Assembly (NCBI GenBank): GCA_018001695.1
Contig: JAGNHN010000033.1
Span: 1-40,432 of the forward strand
DNA from: Lentimicrobiaceae bacterium
GTDB taxonomy: Bacteria > Bacteroidota > Bacteroidia > Bacteroidales > JAGNHN01
DNA length: 40,432 bases
Direction: 5' to 3'
Positions within the stretch are counted from its first letter, which is position 1, and each line of letters begins with the position of its first letter. The notes beneath the pieces were generated by a model, which was not told the origin of the DNA, did no database searches, and saw only the letters and a list, made by a program, of their open reading frames with translations. The position numbers were made by a program, and so were the translations under genes. Below, in pieces: positions 32,901 to 40,432 of this stretch.

Positions 32901-34190
32901 ATGCGCTATCAACCCATCTCACCATCGCTCTTTGCCGGTAACCGTGAACGCCTGGGCCGCCTTATGGAGGCAGACAGCCTGGCGGTCGTGCATGCCGCCG
33001 ACATCATGCAACGCAACGGGGACCAGGATTATCCCTACCGCCAGGATAGCGACCTGTTTTACCTTACGGGTATTGAACAACCCGGAACCATCCTCTTGCT
33101 GGCACCGCATCATCCCAGCAGTGCTGCCCGGGAAGTCCTGTTTATCCTGGATCCCGATCCTGAAGATGAGCAACGTAACGGACTGCGGCTGGACAAGGAA
33201 AAAGCGGCGGCTATCTCCGGCATCAGAAACATTCAGTGGCTGAGTGGCTTTGAGATGTGGCTACACCGCAGCATGCTGGAATCCTCCGCACTGTATCTTC
33301 ATATCTACGAATACCCTAAATATGTTCACCGCACGCCCTCTCCCGGGCACCGGTTCGCCGAACAAATGCAGCACCGCTATCCGGGTCATGCATTCAGGCG
33401 ACTGGCGCCCTTGTTGATCCAGCTCAGGATGCTCAAAGGAGACGCAGAGCGCCAGCTAATTCAGCATGCCATCGACATCACCGCCAAAGCCTTTCACAGG
33501 GTGGCGGCCTTCATCAGGCCGGGTCACCATGAGTATGAGGCAGAAGCGGAAATCCTCCATGAATACCTGCGACAAGGATCCGTCGGCCCGGCTTACCAGC
33601 CCATCATCGCTTCAGGTTCTAATGCCTGCATCCTGCATTATAATAATAATGACCATGTTATGCAGGATGGTGATCTTGTACTGATGGATATAGGTGCCGA
33701 ATATGCCAATTATGCCGCAGACCTCTCCCGCACCCTGCCAGTCAATGGCAGGTTCAGCCCGAAACAACGAAAATACTACGATGCGGTGCACCGGGTGCTG
33801 AAAGCCATGGAAACCCATTTCGTTCCCGGGAACACCATCGAAAAAATCAACCATGCTGCCCGTCTCATGATGGCCGATGAACTGATCCGGCTTGGATTGC
33901 CCGGTTCTCAGGACGCCATGAATGAAAAAGAAAAAGCCAAATGGGCACTCTCAATTATGGTGCATGGCATCACTCATCATATCGGACTTGATGTGCACGA
34001 TGTCGTTGATCCATCTGCGCCCCTGGCTGAAGGCATGATCATGACATGTGAACCTGGGCTCTACCTTCCTTCGGAAGGGATAGGTATCCGCATCGAAAAC
34101 GATATCCTGGTCGGAAACCCACCAGTGAACCTGATGGCGCACATCCCCTCTGATGCAGCCGAGATTGAGGCCCTGATGGCTGCGAAATGA
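32901..34190 (+). CDS. Xaa-Pro aminopeptidase, M24B family (first of two)
   Basis: The 429-residue protein has a creatinase-like N-terminal domain (RQDSDLFYLTGIEQPGTILLL) and a pita-bread metal domain. The five metal ligands are visible: Asp in DLVLMDIGAE, Asp in NYAADLSRTLPVNG, His in GITHHIGLDVHDV, Glu in MTCEPGLYLP and Glu in GIGIRIENDILV. It should remove N-terminal residues before proline. No signal peptide is present, so it is cytosolic. It overlaps the next, related gene by four bases if that gene starts at 34187. A terminator-like hairpin sits in its leader. Confidence 0.9.
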   Translation: MRYQPISPSLFAGNRERLGRLMEADSLAVVHAADIMQRNGDQDYPYRQDSDLFYLTGIEQPGTILLLAPHHPSSAAREVLFILDPDPEDEQRNGLRLDKEKAAAISGIRNIQWLSGFEMWLHRSMLESSALYLHIYEYPKYVHRTPSPGHRFAEQMQHRYPGHAFRRLAPLLIQLRMLKGDAERQLIQHAIDITAKAFHRVAAFIRPGHHEYEAEAEILHEYLRQGSVGPAYQPIIASGSNACILHYNNNDHVMQDGDLVLMDIGAEYANYAADLSRTLPVNGRFSPKQRKYYDAVHRVLKAMETHFVPGNTIEKINHAARLMMADELIRLGLPGSQDAMNEKEKAKWALSIMVHGITHHIGLDVHDVVDPSAPLAEGMIMTCEPGLYLPSEGIGIRIENDILVGNPPVNLMAHIPSDAAEIEALMAAK

Positions 34191-34225
34191 CAAAATGGCT
34201 ATTTTTACAAAAAAAATTTACGCAA

Positions 34226-35614
34226 ATGTTTGATGCTCAAGTGTACGTTGCCCGCCGCCAGAAGCTTAGGGAAAAACTGGGAACCGGACTCCTCCTCTTC
34301 ATTGGAAACAACGATTCCCCGATGAATTATCCTGCCAATGCATACAAGTTCAGGCAGGACAGCTCATTTCTTTATTTCTTCGGTCTCGACCTCCAAAATC
34401 TGGTAGGTTTGATGGACCTGGATGAAGGCAAAGACTACATCTATGGTAATGATGTAGAAATCGATGATATCATATGGATGGGTCCCCAGCCGTCCATCGC
34501 GGAGCTGGCGGCTAAAGCCGGGGTCGAAAATACCTCATCCCTCTGCAGGTTGCCGGGCGTTATCAACGGCGCCCTGTCACAGGGACGGCATATTCATTTT
34601 CTCCCGCCCTACAGGGCTGAAACCAAGCTGCAACTTTCCAAACTTTTGGGAATCCAGCCTGAACGCACCCGCGATTATGCGTCCATCGCGCTGATCCGTG
34701 CTGTGGTCTCACTTCGCGCCATCAAAGAGGCCGTTGAGATCATCGAGCTGGAAAAAGCCGCCGCCATTGGCTATGAAATGCATACCACAGCCATGCGCAT
34801 GGCGGCTGACGGGATTTTCGAAAGGGAAATCGCCGGCCGTATCGAAGGCATCGCATTATCCCATGGCGGACAGGTCAGCTTCCCGGTCATTCTTTCGCGC
34901 AGAGGGGAAACACTGCACAACCACGACCATAGCAACCTCCTGCGTAAAGGTGACCTGCTGCTGGTCGATGCCGGAGCCGAGAACCCCTTGCATTACTGCT
35001 CCGATTTCACCCGTACTTTTCCCGTAGGTGGCGTCTTCAGCCAGAAACAAAAAGAAATCTACGAAATCGTCCTGGCAGCCAACAACAAAGCAACGTCCCT
35101 GGTCAGACCGGGTGTCACTTATAAGAGCATCCATCTCGAAGCAGCCCGTACCATCGCGAACGGACTCAAACAGCTTGGCCTGATGAAAGGAGATGTGGAT
35201 GAAGCCGTGCAACAAGGGGCACATGCCTTGTTTTTTCCGCATGGACTGGGTCATATGATGGGACTCGATGTCCACGACATGGAAGACCTGGGTGAAAACC
35301 ATGTTGGTTATGACGAAGAAACACGGCGGAGCAGCCAGTTCGGCCTGGCTTACCTGCGCATGGGCAAGCGACTGGAAACCGGTCACGTTATGACCAACGA
35401 GCCTGGCATTTACTTTATTCCTGCGCTCATCGACAAATGGAAGAAAGAAGGACAACACCTGGCTTTCATCGATTATGAAAAGGTAAATCAATACCGTGAT
35501 TTCGGTGGTATCAGGCTGGAAGATGACCTGCTGGTCACCGACAACGGGTGCAGGCTACTGGGACAGCGTATCCCCATCACCGTCGATGAAATCAGAGAGA
35601 TCACCGGCGCCTGA
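34226..35614 (+). CDS. Xaa-Pro aminopeptidase, M24B family (second of two)
   Basis: The 462-residue cytosolic metallopeptidase has RQDSSFLYFFGLDLQNLVGLMDL in the N-terminal domain. The metal ligands are in DLLLVDAGAENP, HYCSDFTRTFPVGG, FPHGLGHMMGLDVHDME, TNEPGIYFIP and GIRLEDDLLV. It is related to the preceding gene but clearly diverged, with an insertion before the last Glu, so this is an old duplication. ATG 34226 (MFDAQVYVARRQKL) is preferred since relatives begin near this point. ATG 34187, overlapping the upstream stop as ATGA, would add 13 residues and is also possible. The adjacent alpha/beta hydrolase follows after 5 bases. Confidence 0.88.
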   Translation: MFDAQVYVARRQKLREKLGTGLLLFIGNNDSPMNYPANAYKFRQDSSFLYFFGLDLQNLVGLMDLDEGKDYIYGNDVEIDDIIWMGPQPSIAELAAKAGVENTSSLCRLPGVINGALSQGRHIHFLPPYRAETKLQLSKLLGIQPERTRDYASIALIRAVVSLRAIKEAVEIIELEKAAAIGYEMHTTAMRMAADGIFEREIAGRIEGIALSHGGQVSFPVILSRRGETLHNHDHSNLLRKGDLLLVDAGAENPLHYCSDFTRTFPVGGVFSQKQKEIYEIVLAANNKATSLVRPGVTYKSIHLEAARTIANGLKQLGLMKGDVDEAVQQGAHALFFPHGLGHMMGLDVHDMEDLGENHVGYDEETRRSSQFGLAYLRMGKRLETGHVMTNEPGIYFIPALIDKWKKEGQHLAFIDYEKVNQYRDFGGIRLEDDLLVTDNGCRLLGQRIPITVDEIREITGA

Positions 35615-35619
35615 TAACC

Positions 35620-36417
35620 ATGGATCAACACTTCGTTTTTGAAGGTAAACACCTGCACTACAGGACGACAGGACAGGGTCCTGCTGTCCTGCTGCTGCAT
35701 GGGTTCCTGGAATCCCTCCAAATATGGGATGCCCTGACAATCCATATGCAGGACCGTTTTCAACTGATTGCCCTGGATCTGCCGGGGCATGGCAGGTCAG
35801 AAAATCTCAGTGATGTTCATGCGATGGAAGACATGGCTGAAGTCGCCTATATGCTCTTGAAGCATGTAGGGGTCTCATCCTGTGTTGTTATCGGCCACTC
35901 CATGGGAGGATATGTCGGCCTGGCCATGGCCAGGCTGTATCCGGACAATGTGAGGAGTGTGATACTACTGCATTCACATGCAGGCGCCGACAGCGATGAA
36001 GCACGCCTTAACAGGGATCGTACGATCGCAGCCGTGAAAGCCAATCATACAGGCTTCATTCATGCCTTTATCCCCGGGTTGTTTGCCCCAGGGAACCGGG
36101 ACAGGTTGGCCACGGAGATCCAGGCACTCAGCAACCGGGCAGCAGGGACATCCAGAAAAGCCATCATTGCGGCCCTTGAAGGCATGAAACAACGCCACGA
36201 CCAGGTGGCTTACCTGGCCACACACCCCCTACCGGTATTGTTTATCGCAGGAAAAGAGGATGAGCGCATCCCGTTTGATTTGATCGTTGACCAGGTAAAC
36301 CAATGTCATCATGCTGAATTGCTGACACTGGAAAACACAGGTCATATGGGGCATATGGAATGTCCGGAATCAGTCTTTCCGGTCATCCTGTCATTCTGTC
36401 AACTGCATCTGAACTAA
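35620..36417 (+). CDS. Alpha/beta-fold hydrolase
   Basis: The 265-residue cytosolic enzyme has the oxyanion segment LLLHGFLES, the nucleophile elbow GHSMGG (Ser94), an acid in AGKEDERIPF and the catalytic His in ENTGHMGHMECPE. The cap region (residues about 125-195) is helical. It resembles the broad esterase/lactonase/MhpC-like group; the substrate cannot be predicted. It begins 5 bases after the second Xaa-Pro peptidase, so the three genes form one operon. Its stop overlaps that of the convergent T9SS type B gene by three bases. Confidence 0.85.
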   Translation: MDQHFVFEGKHLHYRTTGQGPAVLLLHGFLESLQIWDALTIHMQDRFQLIALDLPGHGRSENLSDVHAMEDMAEVAYMLLKHVGVSSCVVIGHSMGGYVGLAMARLYPDNVRSVILLHSHAGADSDEARLNRDRTIAAVKANHTGFIHAFIPGLFAPGNRDRLATEIQALSNRAAGTSRKAIIAALEGMKQRHDQVAYLATHPLPVLFIAGKEDERIPFDLIVDQVNQCHHAELLTLENTGHMGHMECPESVFPVILSFCQLHLN

Positions 36418-38429
36418 CGTATCACGGTCACCGTTCCTATCTTTTCGAAGGTCTCGTTCAGGTATTCTTTGGTAAACCTGACATGATAGACGTATACCGC
36501 GTTGGGCGCATATTCCCCGTTGATGCGCCCGTCCCAGCCATCGTAGGGATCTGTTGTCTGATAAATCAGGCGGCCCCAGCGATCATAGATAGCAAAGAAA
36601 TAATCAGTGATGCTGACATATTCCCCGACCGGCTTGAAGATCGTCGTATACCCCTGAGGATTGAAGGCATTCGCAATATGGAAAGTATTGCATTCCCTTA
36701 CATAAACACGGATTTCTTCACTCAGAAAGCAACGTGTACCATAGTAATCCTCGCTGACAGTAACAGCATAATTCGTAGACTTACCCGGAAAAACAGTGAT
36801 GGCTGGGGTATTCTCTCCTGTGCTCCATGAATAATGATGACCTCCTTCGACGGTAAGGGTGGCAGATGTTCCACGGCACATGGTATCGGTATCCGAAAAG
36901 AGAGAGAAGGATGAAAAGGGATTTACCCTGACAAGGACAGAGTCAAGCTGTTGACAACCATGCACATCGGTCACAGTGACAAAATACCAGGTGTCTTTCA
37001 GAGGATCTGCCTCGATCTTAAAGAGGTTAGCGCCATTGCTCCATTGATACGCCACGCCACCTCCGGCCACCAGGGTTGCCAATCCTCCGAGGCAGATGGT
37101 AGTGTCGGCTGTCGTGATTGCCTGCGGCAGGGGCCACACGAACAGGCTGGACTGTGCCGAGATACTGCAGTTATTCGCCCCTGTAGCGGTAACACTATAC
37201 ACCATGGAAGAGGTAGGTGACACCTGAATGGCAGCCTGGTCTCCACCATTGCTCCACTGGTATGATACCCCTCCCGTGGCCTGCAGGGTAGCGGTCTGGC
37301 CGACACATATAGTATCATTGGTAACGACCAGCAATGGCAAAGGCTCCACAAAAACCGTCATCGAATCAATATGCACACAACCTATGTTATCTGTTGAAGT
37401 AACGGAATAGGTGGTGTTTTCTCCCGGCACAACGACACTCTTATTTCCATGGGTTCCATTGCTCCAGATATAATCGTAACTACCGGTTACGCCAATCTCA
37501 AGTGTATCACCAAAGCAGATCGTTGTTGTATCAAGAACAAATTCAAATGCCGGGATGGGGTGAACAATGACATTCAGGGTATCGGAGAGGACTGTATCAT
37601 AAGGAAATGCATAATCCAGGAGGTGGATGATGAGCAGGCTGTCCTGTATAGGCTGCATCCCGGGCGGTGTGAGGGTCGTGTCGCCGAAATTCCAGACGAC
37701 ATCCTGGTGAATGGAGCGGGAAATAATGATGTTGTCGAGGCCCCAGCTATCATCATAGTGGCCATTGTAATAATTGGCATAGAATTGCGTCCAGCGGAAG
37801 CGCGTAGCGGCAGTCATTGCGGCCGGCGGAACAGGAAAGGTATAAGTAGCCCAGTTGCTGAAGACAGTGGCGCCAAAAGTGGCCGGAAGCAATGTCATGG
37901 GATTGGAAGCGAGAATCACGCCGGTAGGAGCAAAATAAGCAATATCAAACCAGAAATCGCCGCCATCAGTGGAGTATTGCAGGCTGACCCCTTCACGCAT
38001 CTCATCCGGCCCATCACAGGGGGTACCATTACCCTGCTGCCCATATTTCAGATCAAAGCGGATATATCCTCCGGGGCTTAGGTTGAGATCCTTGGTCACC
38101 GCTTCTCTCTGCGGTGCGATAAGGTCTCCGAACCAGGCATAAGCCGTTCCGTTGGGAGAGCCGGCGCAGGGATTGGAAAAAGATGTGAGCGGTGGAAAAT
38201 AGGCCCATTGCGTGGACCAGGCATAATTGTCGAAGTTATCGCTGAAGATAATGCATTCTCCTTCGGCATGCACAGTGATACTGTCACCTGTGCATAGTTC
38301 GATCGTATTGTAATTGTTCGTGTCAACCAGAATCCCGACATGGCATTGTGCGTCCAGCATGACCGGAAAGACCATCCAGGCCAATACCGTTGGCAACAGA
38401 GACCTGAAACACACCTGCCAATAATTCAT
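36414..38429 (-). CDS. T9SS type B secreted protein with reelin-like segment and Ig/PKD-like repeats
   Basis: The 671-residue protein has a signal peptide (to about residue 27, VMLDAQC). Residues about 57-235 resemble a reelin subrepeat: IIFSDNFDNYAWSTQW, GGYIRFDLKYGQQGNG, GVSLQYSTDGGDFWFDIAYF, TRFRWTQFYANYYNG and DSWGLDNIIIS. Four repeats of about 85 residues follow (for example TICVGQTATLQATGGVSYQWSNG), with one Cys near the start of each, as in Ig/PKD-like adhesin repeats. The last 85 residues (FHIANAFNPQGYTTIFKP to EKIGTVTVIR) are the gliding-motility-associated C-terminal domain (type B T9SS signal), which usually leaves the protein attached at the surface. It is probably an adhesin or matrix-binding protein. 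Confidence 0.85.
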   Translation of the reverse strand: MNYWQVCFRSLLPTVLAWMVFPVMLDAQCHVGILVDTNNYNTIELCTGDSITVHAEGECIIFSDNFDNYAWSTQWAYFPPLTSFSNPCAGSPNGTAYAWFGDLIAPQREAVTKDLNLSPGGYIRFDLKYGQQGNGTPCDGPDEMREGVSLQYSTDGGDFWFDIAYFAPTGVILASNPMTLLPATFGATVFSNWATYTFPVPPAAMTAATRFRWTQFYANYYNGHYDDSWGLDNIIISRSIHQDVVWNFGDTTLTPPGMQPIQDSLLIIHLLDYAFPYDTVLSDTLNVIVHPIPAFEFVLDTTTICFGDTLEIGVTGSYDYIWSNGTHGNKSVVVPGENTTYSVTSTDNIGCVHIDSMTVFVEPLPLLVVTNDTICVGQTATLQATGGVSYQWSNGGDQAAIQVSPTSSMVYSVTATGANNCSISAQSSLFVWPLPQAITTADTTICLGGLATLVAGGGVAYQWSNGANLFKIEADPLKDTWYFVTVTDVHGCQQLDSVLVRVNPFSSFSLFSDTDTMCRGTSATLTVEGGHHYSWSTGENTPAITVFPGKSTNYAVTVSEDYYGTRCFLSEEIRVYVRECNTFHIANAFNPQGYTTIFKPVGEYVSITDYFFAIYDRWGRLIYQTTDPYDGWDGRINGEYAPNAVYVYHVRFTKEYLNETFEKIGTVTVIR

Positions 38430-38555
38430 ATCGTGAATCTGGTGATCCTTAATGCTTTAAACGCCTCACTGCACTAAATGGTTTCCAAAACGGGCGCCAA
38501 TCCGTGCACTGCATCCCGCCTTCTCCGGGAAGTTATTCACAATTTTTAAACATGT

Positions 38556-38563
38556 CAAAGATA
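38556..38563 (-). promoter_or_regulatory. Bacteroidetes-type -7 box for the T9SS type B gene
   Basis: The minus strand reads TATCTTTG, a full TAnnTTTG match, about 126 bases upstream of ATG 38429. The remaining bases of this 264-base gap show no further recognisable signal. Confidence 0.4.
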
Positions 38564-38693
38564 AGGAATGAAAACCGGGAATGACTCCTGCTTTCCTGAC
38601 TTTTTCCACAGGCCCCTGTTTATAAGGAAGCCAAAGATGATCTTCTTTCAGATAGCTTAAGAATAAGGCATTTCATGATCCCATGAGCGATAA

Positions 38694-39533
38694 TCAGGCA
38701 AATTCAACGGGATTCCAGGAAGTCATCAGACCTTCATTCATTCCATCCAGGGCGAGCAGGTCATCGTCAGCGAGGGCAAAATCAAAAACGGTGGCATTTT
38801 CGAAGATGCGGGTTTTCTTTTCGGATTTTGGGATGACGGAGTATCCGTGCTGCAAGGCCCAGCGGATCAGGATCTGAGCCGGAGACTTGAAGTACCGGGC
38901 TGAAAGTTTTAACAAGCGCGGATCTGTAAGTTTTAAACCTTTGGTTAACGGGCTGTAGGTCTCGATGTGGATATCGTACTTCCGGCAGAACTGTATCAGC
39001 TCTTCCCGCATCAAATAGTTAAAAGGGGTTAATTCAAATTGATTGACAGCAGGTTTGATGCGACAGGTCATCAGCAGTTCCAGAAGATGCTGCCGCAGAT
39101 AGTTGCTGACCCCTATAGCACGGATCATCCCCTGATCCACCATATCTTCCATGGCCTTCCATGACTCAAGTCTTTTCCCTGGTACCGGCCAATGAATAAG
39201 ATAGAGGTCAACATAATTTGTTTTCAATTTGCGCAGACTTGCTTCCAGGGCTTTGCGCGTTTCCTTGTACCCATGGTCATCATTCCAGAGCTTGGTGGTG
39301 ATAAAGAGGTCTTCCCTGGTAACCCCGGATTCCCGTATGGCCGCACCCACTGAAGCTTCATTGCCATAAACCGTGGCCGTATCAATCATACGGTACCCTG
39401 CTTCCAATGCGGCCAGCACCACCTGTTTGGCGAGGACACCATCCTGGACATCGCACATGCCCAGACCGAACAGGGGCATATGCACCATATTGTTCAGGCC
39501 CACGCTACTATTGATCGTCATTTCCATCATCAT
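38694..39533 (-). CDS. Aldo/keto reductase
   Basis: The 279-residue cytosolic NADPH-dependent oxidoreductase has the AKR catalytic tetrad: Asp51 and Tyr56 in RMIDTATVYGNE, Lys81 in ITTKLWND and His114 in LYLIHWP. AIGVSNY follows, and the cofactor-phosphate segment SVIPKSEKKTRIFEN is near the C-terminus. The length and motifs fit the AKR5-type (2,5-diketo-D-gluconate reductase-like) group of bacteria. The substrate is unknown. ATG 39533 opens MMMEMTIN; later Met codons in that run are equally possible. It stands alone; an inverted repeat (GCCTGG/CCAGGC, 39552-39569) is just upstream. Confidence 0.9.
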   Translation of the reverse strand: MMMEMTINSSVGLNNMVHMPLFGLGMCDVQDGVLAKQVVLAALEAGYRMIDTATVYGNEASVGAAIRESGVTREDLFITTKLWNDDHGYKETRKALEASLRKLKTNYVDLYLIHWPVPGKRLESWKAMEDMVDQGMIRAIGVSNYLRQHLLELLMTCRIKPAVNQFELTPFNYLMREELIQFCRKYDIHIETYSPLTKGLKLTDPRLLKLSARYFKSPAQILIRWALQHGYSVIPKSEKKTRIFENATVFDFALADDDLLALDGMNEGLMTSWNPVEFA

Positions 39534-39677
39534 AGCTTGAAGAATTGCAGCGCCTGGCTGGCTCCAGGCACTTTATACGCAAATCATCCCTGAGGGTTCT
39601 GCCTCTTTTCACAATAAAACAACAAACTGATGATACAGCAGGTTGAGACTGGAGGATCAAGGTGCAGGAAAAAAACA

Positions 39678-39726
39678 AAAGCTGCCAGGATGATGGGGTT
39701 AGATCGTCCATCCTCCGGGCAGCTTT
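39678..39726 (-). terminator. Strong rho-independent terminator of the outer-membrane protein gene
   Basis: Two 19-base arms (39678-39696 and 39708-39726) are complementary at 17 of 19 positions, around an 11-base loop. On the minus strand the stem is followed by TTTTG and seven T, about 20 bases past the stop of the beta-barrel gene. On the + strand no T-run follows. Confidence 0.85.
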
Positions 39727-39747
39727 CATTAAAATGGAGTTCGAATA

Positions 39748-40302
39748 CTAGAGTTTCAATGCAACACCCAGATTCAGGTAGGCGATACCATAACCCAGTT
39801 CCAGCATTCCGGCAAATTTGTCCGAAAAATAATACCGGCCACCGGCATACCATGACCAGATACCGCCACCCGTACTTACATTATAACTGAACAGCGGATT
39901 TACCGTTCCAAATTCCTTCGCGGAAACAGATTCATAACCAATCATCAGGCCTGTATAGGTATCCAGTTTATCCAGCAGTGGATAATGGAAGGTACCCCTG
40001 ACACCCAGGATGAAATCGGTGTATTTATATCCCCAGGTATCTCCAAACCATTCGGTTTTCCATTCCCAGGCCGCATAGCCGATATATCCGCCAAGTCCGA
40101 TGGATCCGACTTCCAACACGTCATCCTTAACACCAATTTCAAAAGAAGCGCTGACGGGTGGCACACTGGAAGTGTATCCCGTACCTGAATAGAGGGTGGA
40201 GCCCAATCCCAAACCAAGGTTCAGAACCTTATCCCCTTTCTGAAACGTGGGTTCCTGCGCAAATAATGCGAAAGTCAATCCCATGGCGAAAACGCCCAAC
40301 AA
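39748..40302 (-). CDS. Small outer-membrane beta-barrel protein
   Basis: The frame gives 184 residues with a hydrophobic signal (LGVFAMGLTFALFAQ) and then alternating strands rich in Gly and aromatic residues (KVLNLGLGLGSTLYSG, SIGLGGYIGYAAWEWKTEWF, TYTGLMIGYESV), ending YGIAYLNLGVALKL as OmpA/OprF-like 8-strand barrels do. The start is uncertain: the only candidates are the TTG codons at 40302 and 40299 or the internal ATG at 40284. No basic residue stands before the hydrophobic run in this frame, and upstream the frame meets a stop. The true start may be upstream of a frameshift or a non-ATG codon. Function unknown. Confidence 0.65.
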   Translation of the reverse strand: MLGVFAMGLTFALFAQEPTFQKGDKVLNLGLGLGSTLYSGTGYTSSVPPVSASFEIGVKDDVLEVGSIGLGGYIGYAAWEWKTEWFGDTWGYKYTDFILGVRGTFHYPLLDKLDTYTGLMIGYESVSAKEFGTVNPLFSYNVSTGGGIWSWYAGGRYYFSDKFAGMLELGYGIAYLNLGVALKL

Positions 40303-40432
40303 TAGTTCCCGAGTTTGACAGTTAAATTTTGCAACAGGTTGTTGAGCAATACATTAAGCAGTGCACGATGGGTTTGTGACACTACATTTGCTCTTGTTCC
40401 AGGATTTTCGGCGGGATTTTTAACCCGATTGC

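Noticed and set aside
37449-38081. 210-codon open frame on the + strand
   Set aside because: It is antisense to the T9SS type B gene, and shows no recognisable domain or start signal.
39678-39726. Long inverted repeat considered as a MITE or IS end
   Set aside because: Position just after a stop codon and the T-run on the minus strand are explained by a terminator.
39731-39750. GTTCGAA sequence considered as a tRNA T-loop
   Set aside because: No acceptor or anticodon stem can be formed around it; it lies at the end of the beta-barrel gene.
1-40432. CRISPR array, prophage, toxin-antitoxin or other defence system
   Set aside because: No regularly spaced short repeats, phage structural genes, nucleases or toxin pairs were seen on either strand.

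Overview
The window looks like chromosomal DNA of a Bacteroidota (Bacteroidetes) bacterium with a base composition near 50% GC. The evidence is phylum-specific: a GldH gliding-motility lipoprotein, one type A and one type B T9SS C-terminal sorting domain, a MurF-Alr fusion, a RicT/PSP1 protein with a cysteine-rich N-terminus, an sdhC-sdhA-sdhB set with a single five-helix membrane subunit, lipoprotein signal peptides, and several TAnnTTTG promoter boxes. A genus cannot be named. No rRNA, tRNA, CRISPR array, insertion sequence or phage gene was seen, and no stretch over 300 bases lacks a gene.

Region 1 (1-6506, + strand) is a tungstate/molybdate uptake locus. It holds the end of a ModE-type regulator, a WtpA-like binding lipoprotein starting at a TTG that overlaps it, a permease and an ATPase. 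Between the binding protein and the permease lie three genes that are not classical transporter parts: a short bacterial homologue of the archaeal tRNA-Ile2 agmatinylcytidine synthetase TiaS, a lipoprotein with two sulfite-oxidase-fold-like domains, and a secreted bleomycin-hydrolase-type cysteine peptidase. This is the most unusual part of the window.

Region 2 (6.5-14.5 kb) is mixed housekeeping and envelope: a GNAT acetyltransferase, a lipocalin, GTP cyclohydrolase I, a surface-type lipoprotein preceded by a possible 29-codon small gene, a possibly frameshifted small gene, MarC, an M17 leucyl aminopeptidase, and a T9SS-secreted DUF4397 protein containing a 684-bp in-frame tandem duplication.

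Region 3 (14.8-24.1 kb) carries pdxA, murF-alr, and a glycosylation-like group: one polyprenyl-phosphate-sugar synthase type GT2 and three GT-C type membrane proteins, two of which are convergent paralogues.

Region 4 (22.7-32.8 kb, - strand) reads holB, ricT, gldH, PBP1A and a GT-C protein from a well-matched promoter just before the holB ATG. Upstream of it lies the sdhC-sdhA-sdhB succinate dehydrogenase/fumarate reductase set.

Region 5 (32.9-40.4 kb) carries two tandem M24 Xaa-Pro peptidases and an alpha/beta hydrolase on the + strand. On the - strand are a T9SS type B protein with a reelin-like segment, an aldo/keto reductase and a small outer-membrane beta-barrel protein.
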